Assembly: GCA_041592975.1 (NCBI GenBank)
Contig: JBFHOZ010000017.1
Span: 1-23,711, forward strand
DNA from: BM707 sp041592975
GTDB taxonomy: Bacteria; Desulfobacterota; Desulfuromonadia; Desulfuromonadales; UBA2294
Direction of reading: 5' to 3'
DNA length: 23,711 nt
In this document: positions 15,721 to 22,834 of the stretch, in pieces
Numbering within the stretch: the first letter of the stretch is position 1
Layout of the letters: every line of letters begins with the position of its first letter
Notes under the pieces: model-generated
What the model saw: only the letters and a program-made list of their open reading frames with translations
Told to the model about the DNA's origin: nothing
The model's database searches: none
Position numbers and translations under genes: made by a program

Positions 15721-16755
15721 TCAATAAATCAGCATGCAATCGCCGTAGCTGTAGAAGCGGTAGCGCTCGGTGATCGCCGCCTGGTAAGCGCTCAGCACCA
15801 GCTCCCGGCCGGAAAAAGCCGACACCAGCATCAGCAGCGTCGACCGGGGGAGATGAAAATTGGTGAGCAGCGCATCGACAACCCGGAAGCGGTGGCCGGG
15901 ATAGATAAAGATGTCTGTGCGGCCGTCGCCGCTGCGCAAGGATTCCGACGTCTCGTCCCACACCGACTCCAGGGTCCGCGTCACCGTCGTCCCGACCGCC
16001 ACCACCCGTCTCCCCGATCGTTTTGCCGCGGTGATCGCTGCCGCCGTCTCGGCGTCGACGCGGTAGCGTTCCGCGTGCATGCGATGCTCGGCAACCTTCT
16101 CGACCCGCACCGGCAAAAAAGTGCCGATGCCGACGTGCAGCGTCACATACCTGATCTCGACGCCGGCGGCGGCGGCCCGCCGCAGGATGTCGTCGGTAAA
16201 GTGAAGTCCCGCCGTCGGCGCCGCCAGCGCCCCGTCCCTGTTGGCAAAGACCGTCTGATACCGCTCCCGGTCGGCCTCAGTGGCGCTCCGGTCGATATAC
16301 GGCGGCAGGGGAATCTGCCCGATGCGGTCCAGGCAGGTCGCGACATCCCCGTCGCAGGTGAACCGGATCCGCCATTTCGGGGCCTCGGCGCCGGGCAGGA
16401 TCTCGCCGACAAGCGCGTCGTCGAAGAGTATCCGCCCCCCTTCGCGGGGCGGCCGGGAACTTTTCGCCAGGCACTCCCAGAGCGTGCCGTCATCGGCCAG
16501 CCGCTCGGTCAGGAACACCTCGATCCGTCCGCCCGACTCCTTCCGGCCGCGCAGCCTGGCCGGGATGACGCGGGTGTCGTTCAGGACCAGCAGATCACCC
16601 GGCCGCAAATAGTCGAGAAGAGACGCGAAACGGTCATGCCGGATGGTTGATTGCTTGCGGTCAAGGACGAGCAGGCGGGAGTCGGTCCTCTTTTCGACCG
16701 GGCTCTGGGCGATGAGGTCCGGTGGCAGATTGAAATCGAAATCGGCTAGCTGCAT
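15721..16755 (-). CDS. queA: S-adenosylmethionine:tRNA ribosyltransferase-isomerase
   Basis: QueA transfers and isomerises the ribosyl group of SAM onto preQ1-tRNA, giving epoxyqueuosine, directly after Tgt in the pathway. The 344-residue protein has the family N-terminus FDFNLPPDLIAQSPVEKRTDSRLL and the signatures LLVLNDTRVIPARL, PTAGLHFTDDIL and HVGIGTFLPV. The C-terminus shows TNFHLPRSTLLMLVSAF and a final YSYGDCMLIY. The ATG at 16753-16755 has no strong ribosome site close by; the nearest GGAG is about 20 nt upstream. Expression may thus be modest or rely on coupling. It is followed by tgt with a 17-nt gap and lies 92 nt downstream of the DUF2065 gene. Confidence 0.96.
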   Translation of the reverse strand: MQLADFDFNLPPDLIAQSPVEKRTDSRLLVLDRKQSTIRHDRFASLLDYLRPGDLLVLNDTRVIPARLRGRKESGGRIEVFLTERLADDGTLWECLAKSSRPPREGGRILFDDALVGEILPGAEAPKWRIRFTCDGDVATCLDRIGQIPLPPYIDRSATEADRERYQTVFANRDGALAAPTAGLHFTDDILRRAAAAGVEIRYVTLHVGIGTFLPVRVEKVAEHRMHAERYRVDAETAAAITAAKRSGRRVVAVGTTVTRTLESVWDETSESLRSGDGRTDIFIYPGHRFRVVDALLTNFHLPRSTLLMLVSAFSGRELVLSAYQAAITERYRFYSYGDCMLIY

Positions 16756-16847
16756 ACGAATGAATCTGACGAACTCCTGCCCCCGGAAATCCAGGCTAAC
16801 TCAACCACAATTGCCCCCTAAAGTCAATGCGTTTTCCCGCCTCGCGA

Positions 16848-17030
16848 TCAGACGGAAGCGCGGACGATGAGCAGGCCGACGATCATCGCCGTCAGCCCGA
16901 AAAACCTGAGCGTGGCGTTCGGCACCGCGTGCACCCGGATCAGAAAATTCTTGATTCCCCCGGGGGAAAGAAACCAGGGCATCCCTTCAACGATGAGAAC
17001 GACGCCGACGACGGAGAGCAGGAAGGACAT
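16848..17030 (-). CDS. DUF2065 (YjeT-type) small membrane protein
   Basis: A 60-residue inner-membrane protein of unknown function. Two hydrophobic segments (about 2-20 and 42-57) flank a short basic loop. The pattern VVGVVLIVEGMPWFLSPGG, then LRFFGLTAMIVGLLIV, matches the DUF2065 family found across Proteobacteria as I remember it. The ATG at 17028-17030 has AGGAG six bases upstream, a good ribosome site. It probably opens the queA-tgt-yajC-secDF transcript, since a good promoter lies about 70 nt upstream on the same strand. Short length and generic membrane composition leave some doubt about the family name, less about the gene being real. Confidence 0.78.
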   Translation of the reverse strand: MSFLLSVVGVVLIVEGMPWFLSPGGIKNFLIRVHAVPNATLRFFGLTAMIVGLLIVRASV

Positions 17031-17109
17031 TATAAGCTCCTAACATTTTGTTATCACGTAATTTTTGGCAGCAAAATTGCAAATCTCGATGATAGCTTGC
17101 TGCTGCGTA

Positions 17110-17138
17110 TGTATATATTGCAGGCATTGGCAAGTCAA
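17110..17138 (-). promoter_or_regulatory. Candidate sigma-70 promoter for the DUF2065-queA-tgt-sec operon
   Basis: On the minus strand TTGACT (17133-17138, five of six consensus bases) is spaced 17 nt from TATACA (17110-17115, four of six) in an AT-rich patch. Initiation near 17103 would give a leader of about 73 nt. That leader can pair GCAGCAA with TTGCTGC (17071-17077 with 17098-17104), a possible hairpin. I looked for the preQ1 riboswitch consensus in it and did not see it. Confidence 0.5.
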
Positions 17139-17197
17139 GGAAGTTCCTGGAATATCTTGCGAGGGGGGAGGCGATAAACAAAACGTACTGGATTGCC

Positions 17198-17269
17198 GCT
17201 GCGGTTTGATGGTATCTAATGAAACCGTTACTGTTTCCGGCGTGTTGGCTGGTCGTTAAATGCCGCAGC
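17198..17269 (+). repeat. Overlapping inverted repeats (possible alternative RNA structures)
   Basis: GCTGCGG (17198-17204) is complementary to CCGCAGC (17263-17269), a perfect 7-bp pairing enclosing 58 nt. CGGTTT (17202-17207) also pairs with AAACCG (17222-17227), and GAAAC (17221-17225) with GTTTC (17233-17237). The first two share the CGG at 17202-17204, and the second and third share bases 17222-17225, so they compete. Seen directly; any regulatory role is inference. Confidence 0.35.
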
Positions 17270-17336
17270 CGGAGAGGCCTTTCAGTCATATAACCACATG
17301 CATGATGCCCGTTTGAGCACCTGCGCAAGTGACCGG

Positions 17337-19397
17337 ATGAATTCACTGAAGTTCAAAATCATCGGCCTGATCTCCATCATCGTCATCGCCATCGCGCTGG
17401 TCACGGCCTGGATCAACATCGGCACGCAGAAAAAGCTGCTGTACAAGTACGCCGAACAGAACAGCACGGTCATCAACGAGACCATCCACAACAGCATCAT
17501 CAGCAGCATGTCCTCCGGTCGGAACTCCGAGGTCGCCCTGACCCTGGAGAAAATCTCCCGCGAGCCGACCATCGAATCGATCACGATATTTGACGAATCC
17601 GGCAGGATTCTCAGGTCGTCCAACCCCGGCAACACGGGAGAGCTGATCTCCCCGGCCGAACTGATTGCCTACCGCTCCAACCGGATGGGCTTTGTCGTGC
17701 GCGGACCCTCCGGGGAGACGTACAAGGCCTTCAAGACGATCGACAACGCCCCGGCCTGTCATCGGTGCCACGGTTCCGACAAACAGATCCTCGGGATTCT
17801 CGACCTGCATATCTCACTCGATATCATTGAGCAACTCGAAGCGTCCGGGAAGTCAACGACGCTTCTGACCTCGTTCATCACGGTTATCGTGCTGATCCTG
17901 GCGATCACCGCCTTTATCCTGATCTATGTCGACCGCCCGATCCGGCGTATCATCCGCGCCATCTCCCACGTCGAGGATGGCGATTTCGAACAGGCCAGGA
18001 CCGACATCGTCAACTCCGCCGAGATGTCCCAGTTGAGCCAGCGGTTCAACAAAATGGTCATACAGCTCAAGGATTCGATCGATCGACGCATCGACCAGGA
18101 GAGGGAACTGGCGATCAACCAGGAGAAGCTGACTCACCACGAAGAGATCCAGCACATGAACATCACCCTCGAGGAGCGCCTCAAGGAGATCGAATATCTC
18201 AATATCAGCCTCGAGGAGCGGATCGAGGAGATCGAGGAAGCCAACTTCAAGATCGCCGACCTCGCCAGCGAACTCGAAGACCAGAACACGACCCTCGAGA
18301 GAGCGGTGGAGCGGCTCTCGGCCCTGTACAAGATGGGGCTTGCGACCAACTCGATCATGGACATGGACCGCCTGCTCAACCTGTTGATCCGCAAGACCAT
18401 GGAGACGGTCGGCGCCAATTACGGCTACATCCTCCTGCTCGACAAGGAAGACTGGTCACTGACCCTCGCCGGATCGCACGGCATCCCGAATCTGGTCGGC
18501 AAGGAGGGGGAGACCATTCCGATCAAGCCGGGGGGCGTCTCGCACTGGGTCATCGTCAACAACGAACCTCTCCTGATCCAGGATATCGAGACCAACAGGG
18601 AGTTCAACAAGACCAGCCTGCTGGGTTTCGACCGGCAGTCGGTCCTCTGCGCGCCGCTGTCGATCAAGGACGAGATCGTCGGCACCATCACCATGTCGAA
18701 CAAGAGCGACGACACCGCATTCATCCGTGACGACCTCGACCTGCTTTCGACCATCGCCGCCCAGGCCAGCGTCGCCATCGCCAACTCGCGTCTCTACGAA
18801 GAACAGCAGCGCACCTACCTGAACACCGTGCACGCCCTGGTTTCGGCCATCGAGGCGAGCGACCCCTACACCCGCGGACATTCCGAGCGGGTGACCCGCT
18901 ACAGCCTCGCCCTCGCCCGCCACATGGGGCTCGACGGCAACGCCATGGCCCGTCTCGAGCAGGCCTCCATCCTGCACGACATCGGCAAGATCGGCATCGA
19001 CATCTACCTGCTGCACAAGGAGGAACAACTGAGCGAGGAGGATTTCGACCGGCTGCGTGAGCATCCGGAAATCGGCGACCGGATCCTCGAGCCGATCACC
19101 TTCCTGAAGGATGTCCGCAATATCATCCTGCAGCACCACGAACGTTACGACGGCAACGGCTACCCGCGGAAACTGCAGAAGGACGAAATCCTTCTCGAAG
19201 CCCGCATCCTCTCGGTCGCCGACACCTACGACGCCATGACCTCGAACCGCCCCTACCGGGCCGCGTTGTCGCACGAGGCGACCATCCAGGAAATCATGGA
19301 CCACTCCGGCACGCAGTTCGACCCGGTTGTCGCCAGCAACTTTATCGACATGTGCGAAAACCAGTCTTTCCGGCAGGGCTTCCTGTCCGGCCAGTAA
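17337..19397 (+). CDS. Membrane HD-GYP phosphodiesterase with c-haem periplasmic sensor, HAMP and GAF
   Basis: Predicted cyclic-di-GMP phosphodiesterase, 686 residues. Order: membrane helix (about 8-28), periplasmic sensor (29-173), second helix (174-197), HAMP (198-252), coiled coil (253-327), GAF (328-487) and HD-GYP (492-677). The periplasmic domain ends with PACHRCHGS. C141-H-R-C-H145 is a c-type haem attachment motif, next to the helix that transmits the signal. The HD-GYP ligands are intact: GHSERV (H515), HDIGKIGI (H547, D548, K551), HPEIG (H576), HHERYDGNGYP (600-610) and ADTYDA (D629). The frame opens 13 codons earlier at 17298. I chose the ATG at 17337 because the first helix then begins a few residues in, though its ribosome site is weak. 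The downstream GGDEF gene follows by 14 nt. Haem binding is predicted from the motif only. Confidence 0.92.
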   Translation: MNSLKFKIIGLISIIVIAIALVTAWINIGTQKKLLYKYAEQNSTVINETIHNSIISSMSSGRNSEVALTLEKISREPTIESITIFDESGRILRSSNPGNTGELISPAELIAYRSNRMGFVVRGPSGETYKAFKTIDNAPACHRCHGSDKQILGILDLHISLDIIEQLEASGKSTTLLTSFITVIVLILAITAFILIYVDRPIRRIIRAISHVEDGDFEQARTDIVNSAEMSQLSQRFNKMVIQLKDSIDRRIDQERELAINQEKLTHHEEIQHMNITLEERLKEIEYLNISLEERIEEIEEANFKIADLASELEDQNTTLERAVERLSALYKMGLATNSIMDMDRLLNLLIRKTMETVGANYGYILLLDKEDWSLTLAGSHGIPNLVGKEGETIPIKPGGVSHWVIVNNEPLLIQDIETNREFNKTSLLGFDRQSVLCAPLSIKDEIVGTITMSNKSDDTAFIRDDLDLLSTIAAQASVAIANSRLYEEQQRTYLNTVHALVSAIEASDPYTRGHSERVTRYSLALARHMGLDGNAMARLEQASILHDIGKIGIDIYLLHKEEQLSEEDFDRLREHPEIGDRILEPITFLKDVRNIILQHHERYDGNGYPRKLQKDEILLEARILSVADTYDAMTSNRPYRAALSHEATIQEIMDHSGTQFDPVVASNFIDMCENQSFRQGFLSGQ
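18156..18239 (+). repeat. 42-bp tandem duplication encoding two 14-residue coiled-coil units
   Basis: Units 18156-18197 and 18198-18239 are adjacent and match at 32 of 42 bases by eye. They encode MNITLEERLKEIEY and LNISLEERIEEIEE (residues 274-287 and 288-301 of the HD-GYP protein). Fourteen residues is two heptads, so the duplication lengthens the HAMP-to-GAF helix without changing register. Confidence 0.8.
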
Positions 19398-19400
19398 CCC

Positions 19401-19414
19401 GAGGAGTCCTCTTG
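19401..19414 (+). promoter_or_regulatory. Ribosome binding site deciding a TTG start for the GGDEF gene
   Basis: GAGGAG (19401-19406) stands five bases before TTG (19412-19414). The only earlier in-frame start, a GTG at 19352 inside the HD-GYP gene, has no such site. The HD-GYP stop is at 19395-19397, so re-initiation by the same ribosomes is likely. Confidence 0.7.
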
Positions 19415-21619
19415 TCCAGCAGCAGCGGCACGAAAATCAGGGGAGCGAGCCTTCGCACCAAGGTCCTGGTCCCTTTTCTGGCGATTCTGCTGACCCTCGG
19501 CTCGGCGGCGACCATCGGCACGATCCTGATCATCACCGGCACCCTCGAGAAGACCGCCGACGAGCGGCTGCAGGCGTTCCAGCAGCAGATTTACACGGAA
19601 ATCAGGAACCTGGAAACCCGCCTGGTCCGTCGTACAAACCTGCTGGAACTGTCGTTCGTCATCGACCGGTCCTTCCAGGACGCCGACATCGCCCGTCTCA
19701 ACAAGATCGAACACCTGATCGACGAAAACCTCGCCGCCGAGGGGATGACGGCCCGCTACGTCGCCCCCCGGGACGTTGCCAGGGAACCGGGCAGCAACCT
19801 GGCGGAGCTGATCCGGATTGCCGGGACCAGCGGCAAGTCGCAGGTCCGTTTCACCACCGACATCGGCCCGGATCCGGCCATGACCGTCGTTCGGCCGATC
19901 TACTCCGGAGAGGAGATTGTCCAGTACGTCGTCATCCAGGCGGTGATGGATTCGGCATACCTGGAAAGCATATCGCGCGCCCTCAACCTGAACACGGCCC
20001 TTTACGACCTGAACGGCACGTTCCTGGTCGGCAGCATTGCCGGCCATGACTTTCAGCCCCTGACGCCGGAGATCCTCGAAGCTGCCCTTAACGGACAGGG
20101 CGTATTCACATCGCAGGACCGGCTGCTCAAGCACCGCAACCTCTTCTATGCCATTCCGCTCGGCTCGACCGACATGCTGATCGCCCAGCTGGAAATGCCC
20201 CTGGCCGACATCTCGTCGATCGTCAGCACCTTGACGATGCGTTCGACATTCTCCATTCTCTTCGCCATGCTGATCGGGGGCCTCATCTACTATCGCCTGA
20301 TCAGCCAGATCCTCACACCGGCACAGAGGCTGCTGCAGGCGACGAAGGCGATCGGCGAAGGACATCTCGACTACCGGATCGAGGATGTTGCGGACGACGG
20401 CGAATTCGGCCAGCTTGCCTCCTCCTTCAACACCATGATGCAGAACGTCGGCGATATGGTCCAGGACTCGCTCGACCGGGAGCGCGAATTGACCAGGGCG
20501 CAGGAAGAGCTTCGCTACAAGGACATCCTCGAAGAAAAGAACCGGGCGATCGAAAGCACCAACGCCGAACTGAAACTGCACCTGAAGGAGATTTCGACCC
20601 TTCTGCAGCTGAACCAGGCGATGGCGTCGACCCTCGAACTGGATGTTCTTTTCGACCGGGTCATCAACACGCTCAGCGAGCTGCTCAACTGCAACATCGC
20701 CTCGCTCATGCTGTACAACCCGGGCACCGAGACGCTGATCGTCAGACACTCTCTCGGCATCGACGAGGAGACCCTCGGCGACGTCTCCTTCACCCTGCAG
20801 GAAGGAATCTCCGGCGAGGCGGCGAGGACCCACAAGGCGATCTACGTGACCGACCTGAAAAAGGACGATCGCTACCTGAACTACAAGGGGAAACTGCCGG
20901 CAGCTGGGTCACTGCTGTCGATGCCGCTGCTGTCGAAGAACAGGCTCTGCGGCGTGCTCAACCTGCACCACCCGGAAACGGACGGTTTCTCCGAAGACAG
21001 CATCAAGCTGGCCCGGGCGGTGACCAACCAGGTCGCCGTCGCCGTCGAGAACACCCAGCTCTACGAGCAGGCCAAGCGGCAATCGATCACCGACGAACTG
21101 ACCGGGCTGGCCAACCGGAGGCATTTTCAGACCATCCTGCAGCGGGAGATTGTCCAGGCGCAGCGCTATTCCTCGAACATCAGCATGATCATGGCCGACA
21201 TCGACAACTTCAAGCGCTACAACGATACCCACGGCCACCTGCAGGGGGATATCGCCCTGAAGAAGGTCGCATCAATCCTCCTCCAGAACACGCGCGGCAT
21301 CGACATGGTCGCCCGGTTCGGCGGCGAGGAGTTTGTCATCCTCCTGCCGAAGACCACCATCTCCGGTGCACGCATCACGGCTGAGAAGCTGCGGGAAATC
21401 GTCGCCGCTGAAGAGTTCGAGGGGGAACGGGAGAGCCAGCCCGGCGGCAGTGTCACCATCTCCCTCGGCGTCGCCTCCTACCCGGAGCACACCAGCAACA
21501 TGGAACTGCTGCTCGACATGGCCGACCAGGCGCTCTACCGGGCCAAGGAAAGCGGCCGCAACCAGGTCCATATCTGGGACGGCACAAACGACCGGAAGTC
21601 TGCCCGACAGTCATCCTGA
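19412..21619 (+). CDS. Membrane GGDEF diguanylate cyclase with periplasmic sensor, HAMP and GAF
   Basis: Predicted to make cyclic-di-GMP from two GTP. From the TTG at 19412 it has 735 residues: membrane helix (about 17-41), large periplasmic sensor (42-275), second helix (278-296), HAMP (297-350), coiled coil (351-395), GAF (395-552) and GGDEF domain (555-725). The active site is GGEEF (637-641), with metal D596 in MADIDNF and guanine-contact N604. RGID (628-631) sits exactly five residues before GGEEF and forms the RxxD inhibitory site, so product feedback is expected. The position that is Ser in Geobacter cGAMP-making (Hypr) enzymes is Asp here (D613 in GHLQGD), favouring c-di-GMP. The periplasmic part has no cysteine and hence no c-haem, unlike its upstream partner. 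Signal unknown. Confidence 0.93.
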   Translation: MSSSSGTKIRGASLRTKVLVPFLAILLTLGSAATIGTILIITGTLEKTADERLQAFQQQIYTEIRNLETRLVRRTNLLELSFVIDRSFQDADIARLNKIEHLIDENLAAEGMTARYVAPRDVAREPGSNLAELIRIAGTSGKSQVRFTTDIGPDPAMTVVRPIYSGEEIVQYVVIQAVMDSAYLESISRALNLNTALYDLNGTFLVGSIAGHDFQPLTPEILEAALNGQGVFTSQDRLLKHRNLFYAIPLGSTDMLIAQLEMPLADISSIVSTLTMRSTFSILFAMLIGGLIYYRLISQILTPAQRLLQATKAIGEGHLDYRIEDVADDGEFGQLASSFNTMMQNVGDMVQDSLDRERELTRAQEELRYKDILEEKNRAIESTNAELKLHLKEISTLLQLNQAMASTLELDVLFDRVINTLSELLNCNIASLMLYNPGTETLIVRHSLGIDEETLGDVSFTLQEGISGEAARTHKAIYVTDLKKDDRYLNYKGKLPAAGSLLSMPLLSKNRLCGVLNLHHPETDGFSEDSIKLARAVTNQVAVAVENTQLYEQAKRQSITDELTGLANRRHFQTILQREIVQAQRYSSNISMIMADIDNFKRYNDTHGHLQGDIALKKVASILLQNTRGIDMVARFGGEEFVILLPKTTISGARITAEKLREIVAAEEFEGERESQPGGSVTISLGVASYPEHTSNMELLLDMADQALYRAKESGRNQVHIWDGTNDRKSARQSS

Positions 21620-21640
21620 TATCCACCGACGACTGCAGAG

Positions 21641-21670
21641 GCATCCGGGCGGGCGGGAACGCCCGGATGC
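21641..21670. terminator. Strong hairpin between convergent GGDEF and argC genes (no U-tract)
   Basis: GCATCCGGGC (21641-21650) and GCCCGGATGC (21661-21670) form a perfect 10-bp stem with a 10-nt loop, 22 nt after the GGDEF stop and 45 nt after the argC stop. Neither strand has a T-run afterwards, so it may act as a bidirectional pause or 3'-end-protecting hairpin rather than a classical intrinsic terminator. A second small stem, CGACCC/GGGTCG (21676-21681 with 21697-21702), lies beside it. Confidence 0.45.
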
Positions 21671-21714
21671 AGGAACGACCCGACCTGTACGCTCAGGGGT
21701 CGAAAGCGGCGTCC

Positions 21715-22752
21715 TCAGGGGAAGAGCGGCACGGTACGCAGGGCGGCCGTCTCATCCAGGCCGAGCATCAGGTTCATGTTCTGGACCGCCTGCCCGGAGG
21801 CCCCCTTCACCAGGTTGTCGATCGCCGAGACGACGATCGCCCGACCGGTCCGCGGGTCCGCCACGACACCGATATCGCAGTAGTTGCTCCCGCGGACGTG
21901 GGCGATGTCGGGCAGCGAGCCCTCCTTCCTTACCCGCACAAACGGCTCGTCGGCGTACCGCGAAGCATACAGGTCGTGCAGCTCCGCCGTCGACTTTCCG
22001 GCGTTCAACCGCGCATAACAGGTGGAGAGGATTCCCCGGTCGACCGGGAGCAGGTGCGGCGTAAAGCTGACGACAACCTCTTCGCCGCACACCGCCCCAA
22101 GGGTCTGCTCGATCTCCGGGGTGTGCCGATGGGCGGCGACGCCGTACGCCCTGAACGACTCGTTGACCTCGCAGAAGAGGCTCCCCTCCTTGGCGGCCCG
22201 ACCGGCGCCGCTGGTCCCGGACTTGCTGTCGATGACGATGGAGGAGAGATCGATGAGCCGGCTCTCCACCAGGGGGAGCAGCGCCAGCGCCGCCCCGGTC
22301 GGGTAACAGCCGGGGTTGGCCACCAGGCCGGCGGAGGCGATCGTCTCGCGGTAGAGCTCCGGCAGGCCGTAAACGGCACCGGGCAGGAGCTCCGGGCTGG
22401 TGTGCTCCTCGTACCATTGCCGATAGACGGCGGGATCCCTGAGCCGGTAGTCGGCCGACAGGTCAATGACCGTCTTGCCGGCCGCTACGAAGGAGGGAAC
22501 CACCTCCATGGCGGTCTTGTGCGGCAGGGCGGTGAAAACGACCTCGGCCTTGCTGTTGATCAAGTCGACGTCAATCGGATCGCAGACCAGATCGGCAATT
22601 CCGGCAACCGACGGGAAAACTTCGGAGAAGCTTTTGCCGGCATGCTGCCGCGACGTCAGGCAGGTCAGCCTGACCTGCGGATGATTGACCAGGATCCGGA
22701 CCAGCTCGATGCCGGTATAGCCGCTCGCACCGACGACTGCTACGTCATACAT
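21715..22752 (-). CDS. argC: N-acetyl-gamma-glutamyl-phosphate reductase
   Basis: ArgC reduces N-acetylglutamyl phosphate to the semialdehyde with NADPH, the third step of arginine synthesis. It has 345 residues, the normal length of the long type. The N-terminus VAVVGASGYTGIELVRIL is the Rossmann signature. The active-site cysteine lies in NPGCYPTGAALALLPL, HRHTPEIEQ carries the catalytic-region histidine, and the C-terminal half includes SGTSGAGRAAKEGSLFCEVNE in two blocks. The ATG at 22750-22752 has GGAG eight bases upstream. It lies 82 nt after rpsI on the same strand, with a strong terminator between, so it depends on read-through or on an internal promoter (weak candidate TTGTTA-18-TACAAA, partly inside the terminator). 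Confidence 0.96.
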   Translation of the reverse strand: MYDVAVVGASGYTGIELVRILVNHPQVRLTCLTSRQHAGKSFSEVFPSVAGIADLVCDPIDVDLINSKAEVVFTALPHKTAMEVVPSFVAAGKTVIDLSADYRLRDPAVYRQWYEEHTSPELLPGAVYGLPELYRETIASAGLVANPGCYPTGAALALLPLVESRLIDLSSIVIDSKSGTSGAGRAAKEGSLFCEVNESFRAYGVAAHRHTPEIEQTLGAVCGEEVVVSFTPHLLPVDRGILSTCYARLNAGKSTAELHDLYASRYADEPFVRVRKEGSLPDIAHVRGSNYCDIGVVADPRTGRAIVVSAIDNLVKGASGQAVQNMNLMLGLDETAALRTVPLFP

Positions 22753-22771
22753 ATCTGCACTCCGTCAATAG

Positions 22772-22800
22772 AAAAGGGGAAGCCAACGGCTTCCCCTTTT
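22772..22800 (-). terminator. Intrinsic terminator of the rplM-rpsI operon
   Basis: AAAAGGGGAAGCC (22772-22784) and GGCTTCCCCTTTT (22788-22800) form a perfect 13-bp stem with a 3-nt loop. In minus-strand RNA the 3' side reads UUUUCUAUU. It sits 34 nt after the rpsI stop and 19 nt before the argC ATG. Confidence 0.9.
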
Positions 22801-22834
22801 GTAGCATGTTGCGACACAAGGTAACAACGAACTC

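Larger units (their letters stand above)
17031..17336. other. Divergent intergenic region between DUF2065 and the HD-GYP gene
   Basis: 306 bases without a convincing gene. The left part (17031-17140) is AT-rich and holds the minus-strand ribosome site, leader and promoter of the DUF2065 operon. The right part should hold the plus-strand promoter of the HD-GYP gene. The best -10 is TATAAC at 17289-17294, 43 nt before the chosen ATG, but it lacks a recognisable -35. Between them are inverted repeats described separately. I found no c-di-GMP (GEMM) riboswitch consensus. A small open frame at 17065-17259 encodes a Cys-rich 64-residue peptide, without a ribosome site, and I do not call it. Confidence 0.6.

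Noticed and set aside
15704..15961. 86-codon upstream extension of tgt
   Set aside because: It is out-of-frame queA sequence; the tgt family begins near the GTG at 15703.
17031..17103. preQ1 riboswitch in the leader of the queA-tgt operon
   Set aside because: The operon makes it plausible, but I could not find the class I pseudoknot consensus (C-rich loop plus A-rich tail); only a simple 7-bp hairpin is visible.
17065..17259. 64-residue cysteine-rich peptide on the plus strand
   Set aside because: No ribosome site, overlaps the promoter and leader of the opposite operon, and its Cys pattern fits no metal-binding family I know; chance frame in an intergenic region.
17240..17265. Sigma-54 promoter before the HD-GYP gene
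   Set aside because: A TGGC and a TGC are present, but the spacing between GG and GC is three bases too long for a -24/-12 element.
17161..17290. GEMM (c-di-GMP) riboswitch upstream of the HD-GYP gene
   Set aside because: The conserved internal sequence elements of the GEMM motif are absent.
19253..20833. 526-codon open frame on the minus strand
   Set aside because: Antisense to the GGDEF gene with no recognisable domain; shadow of codon bias.
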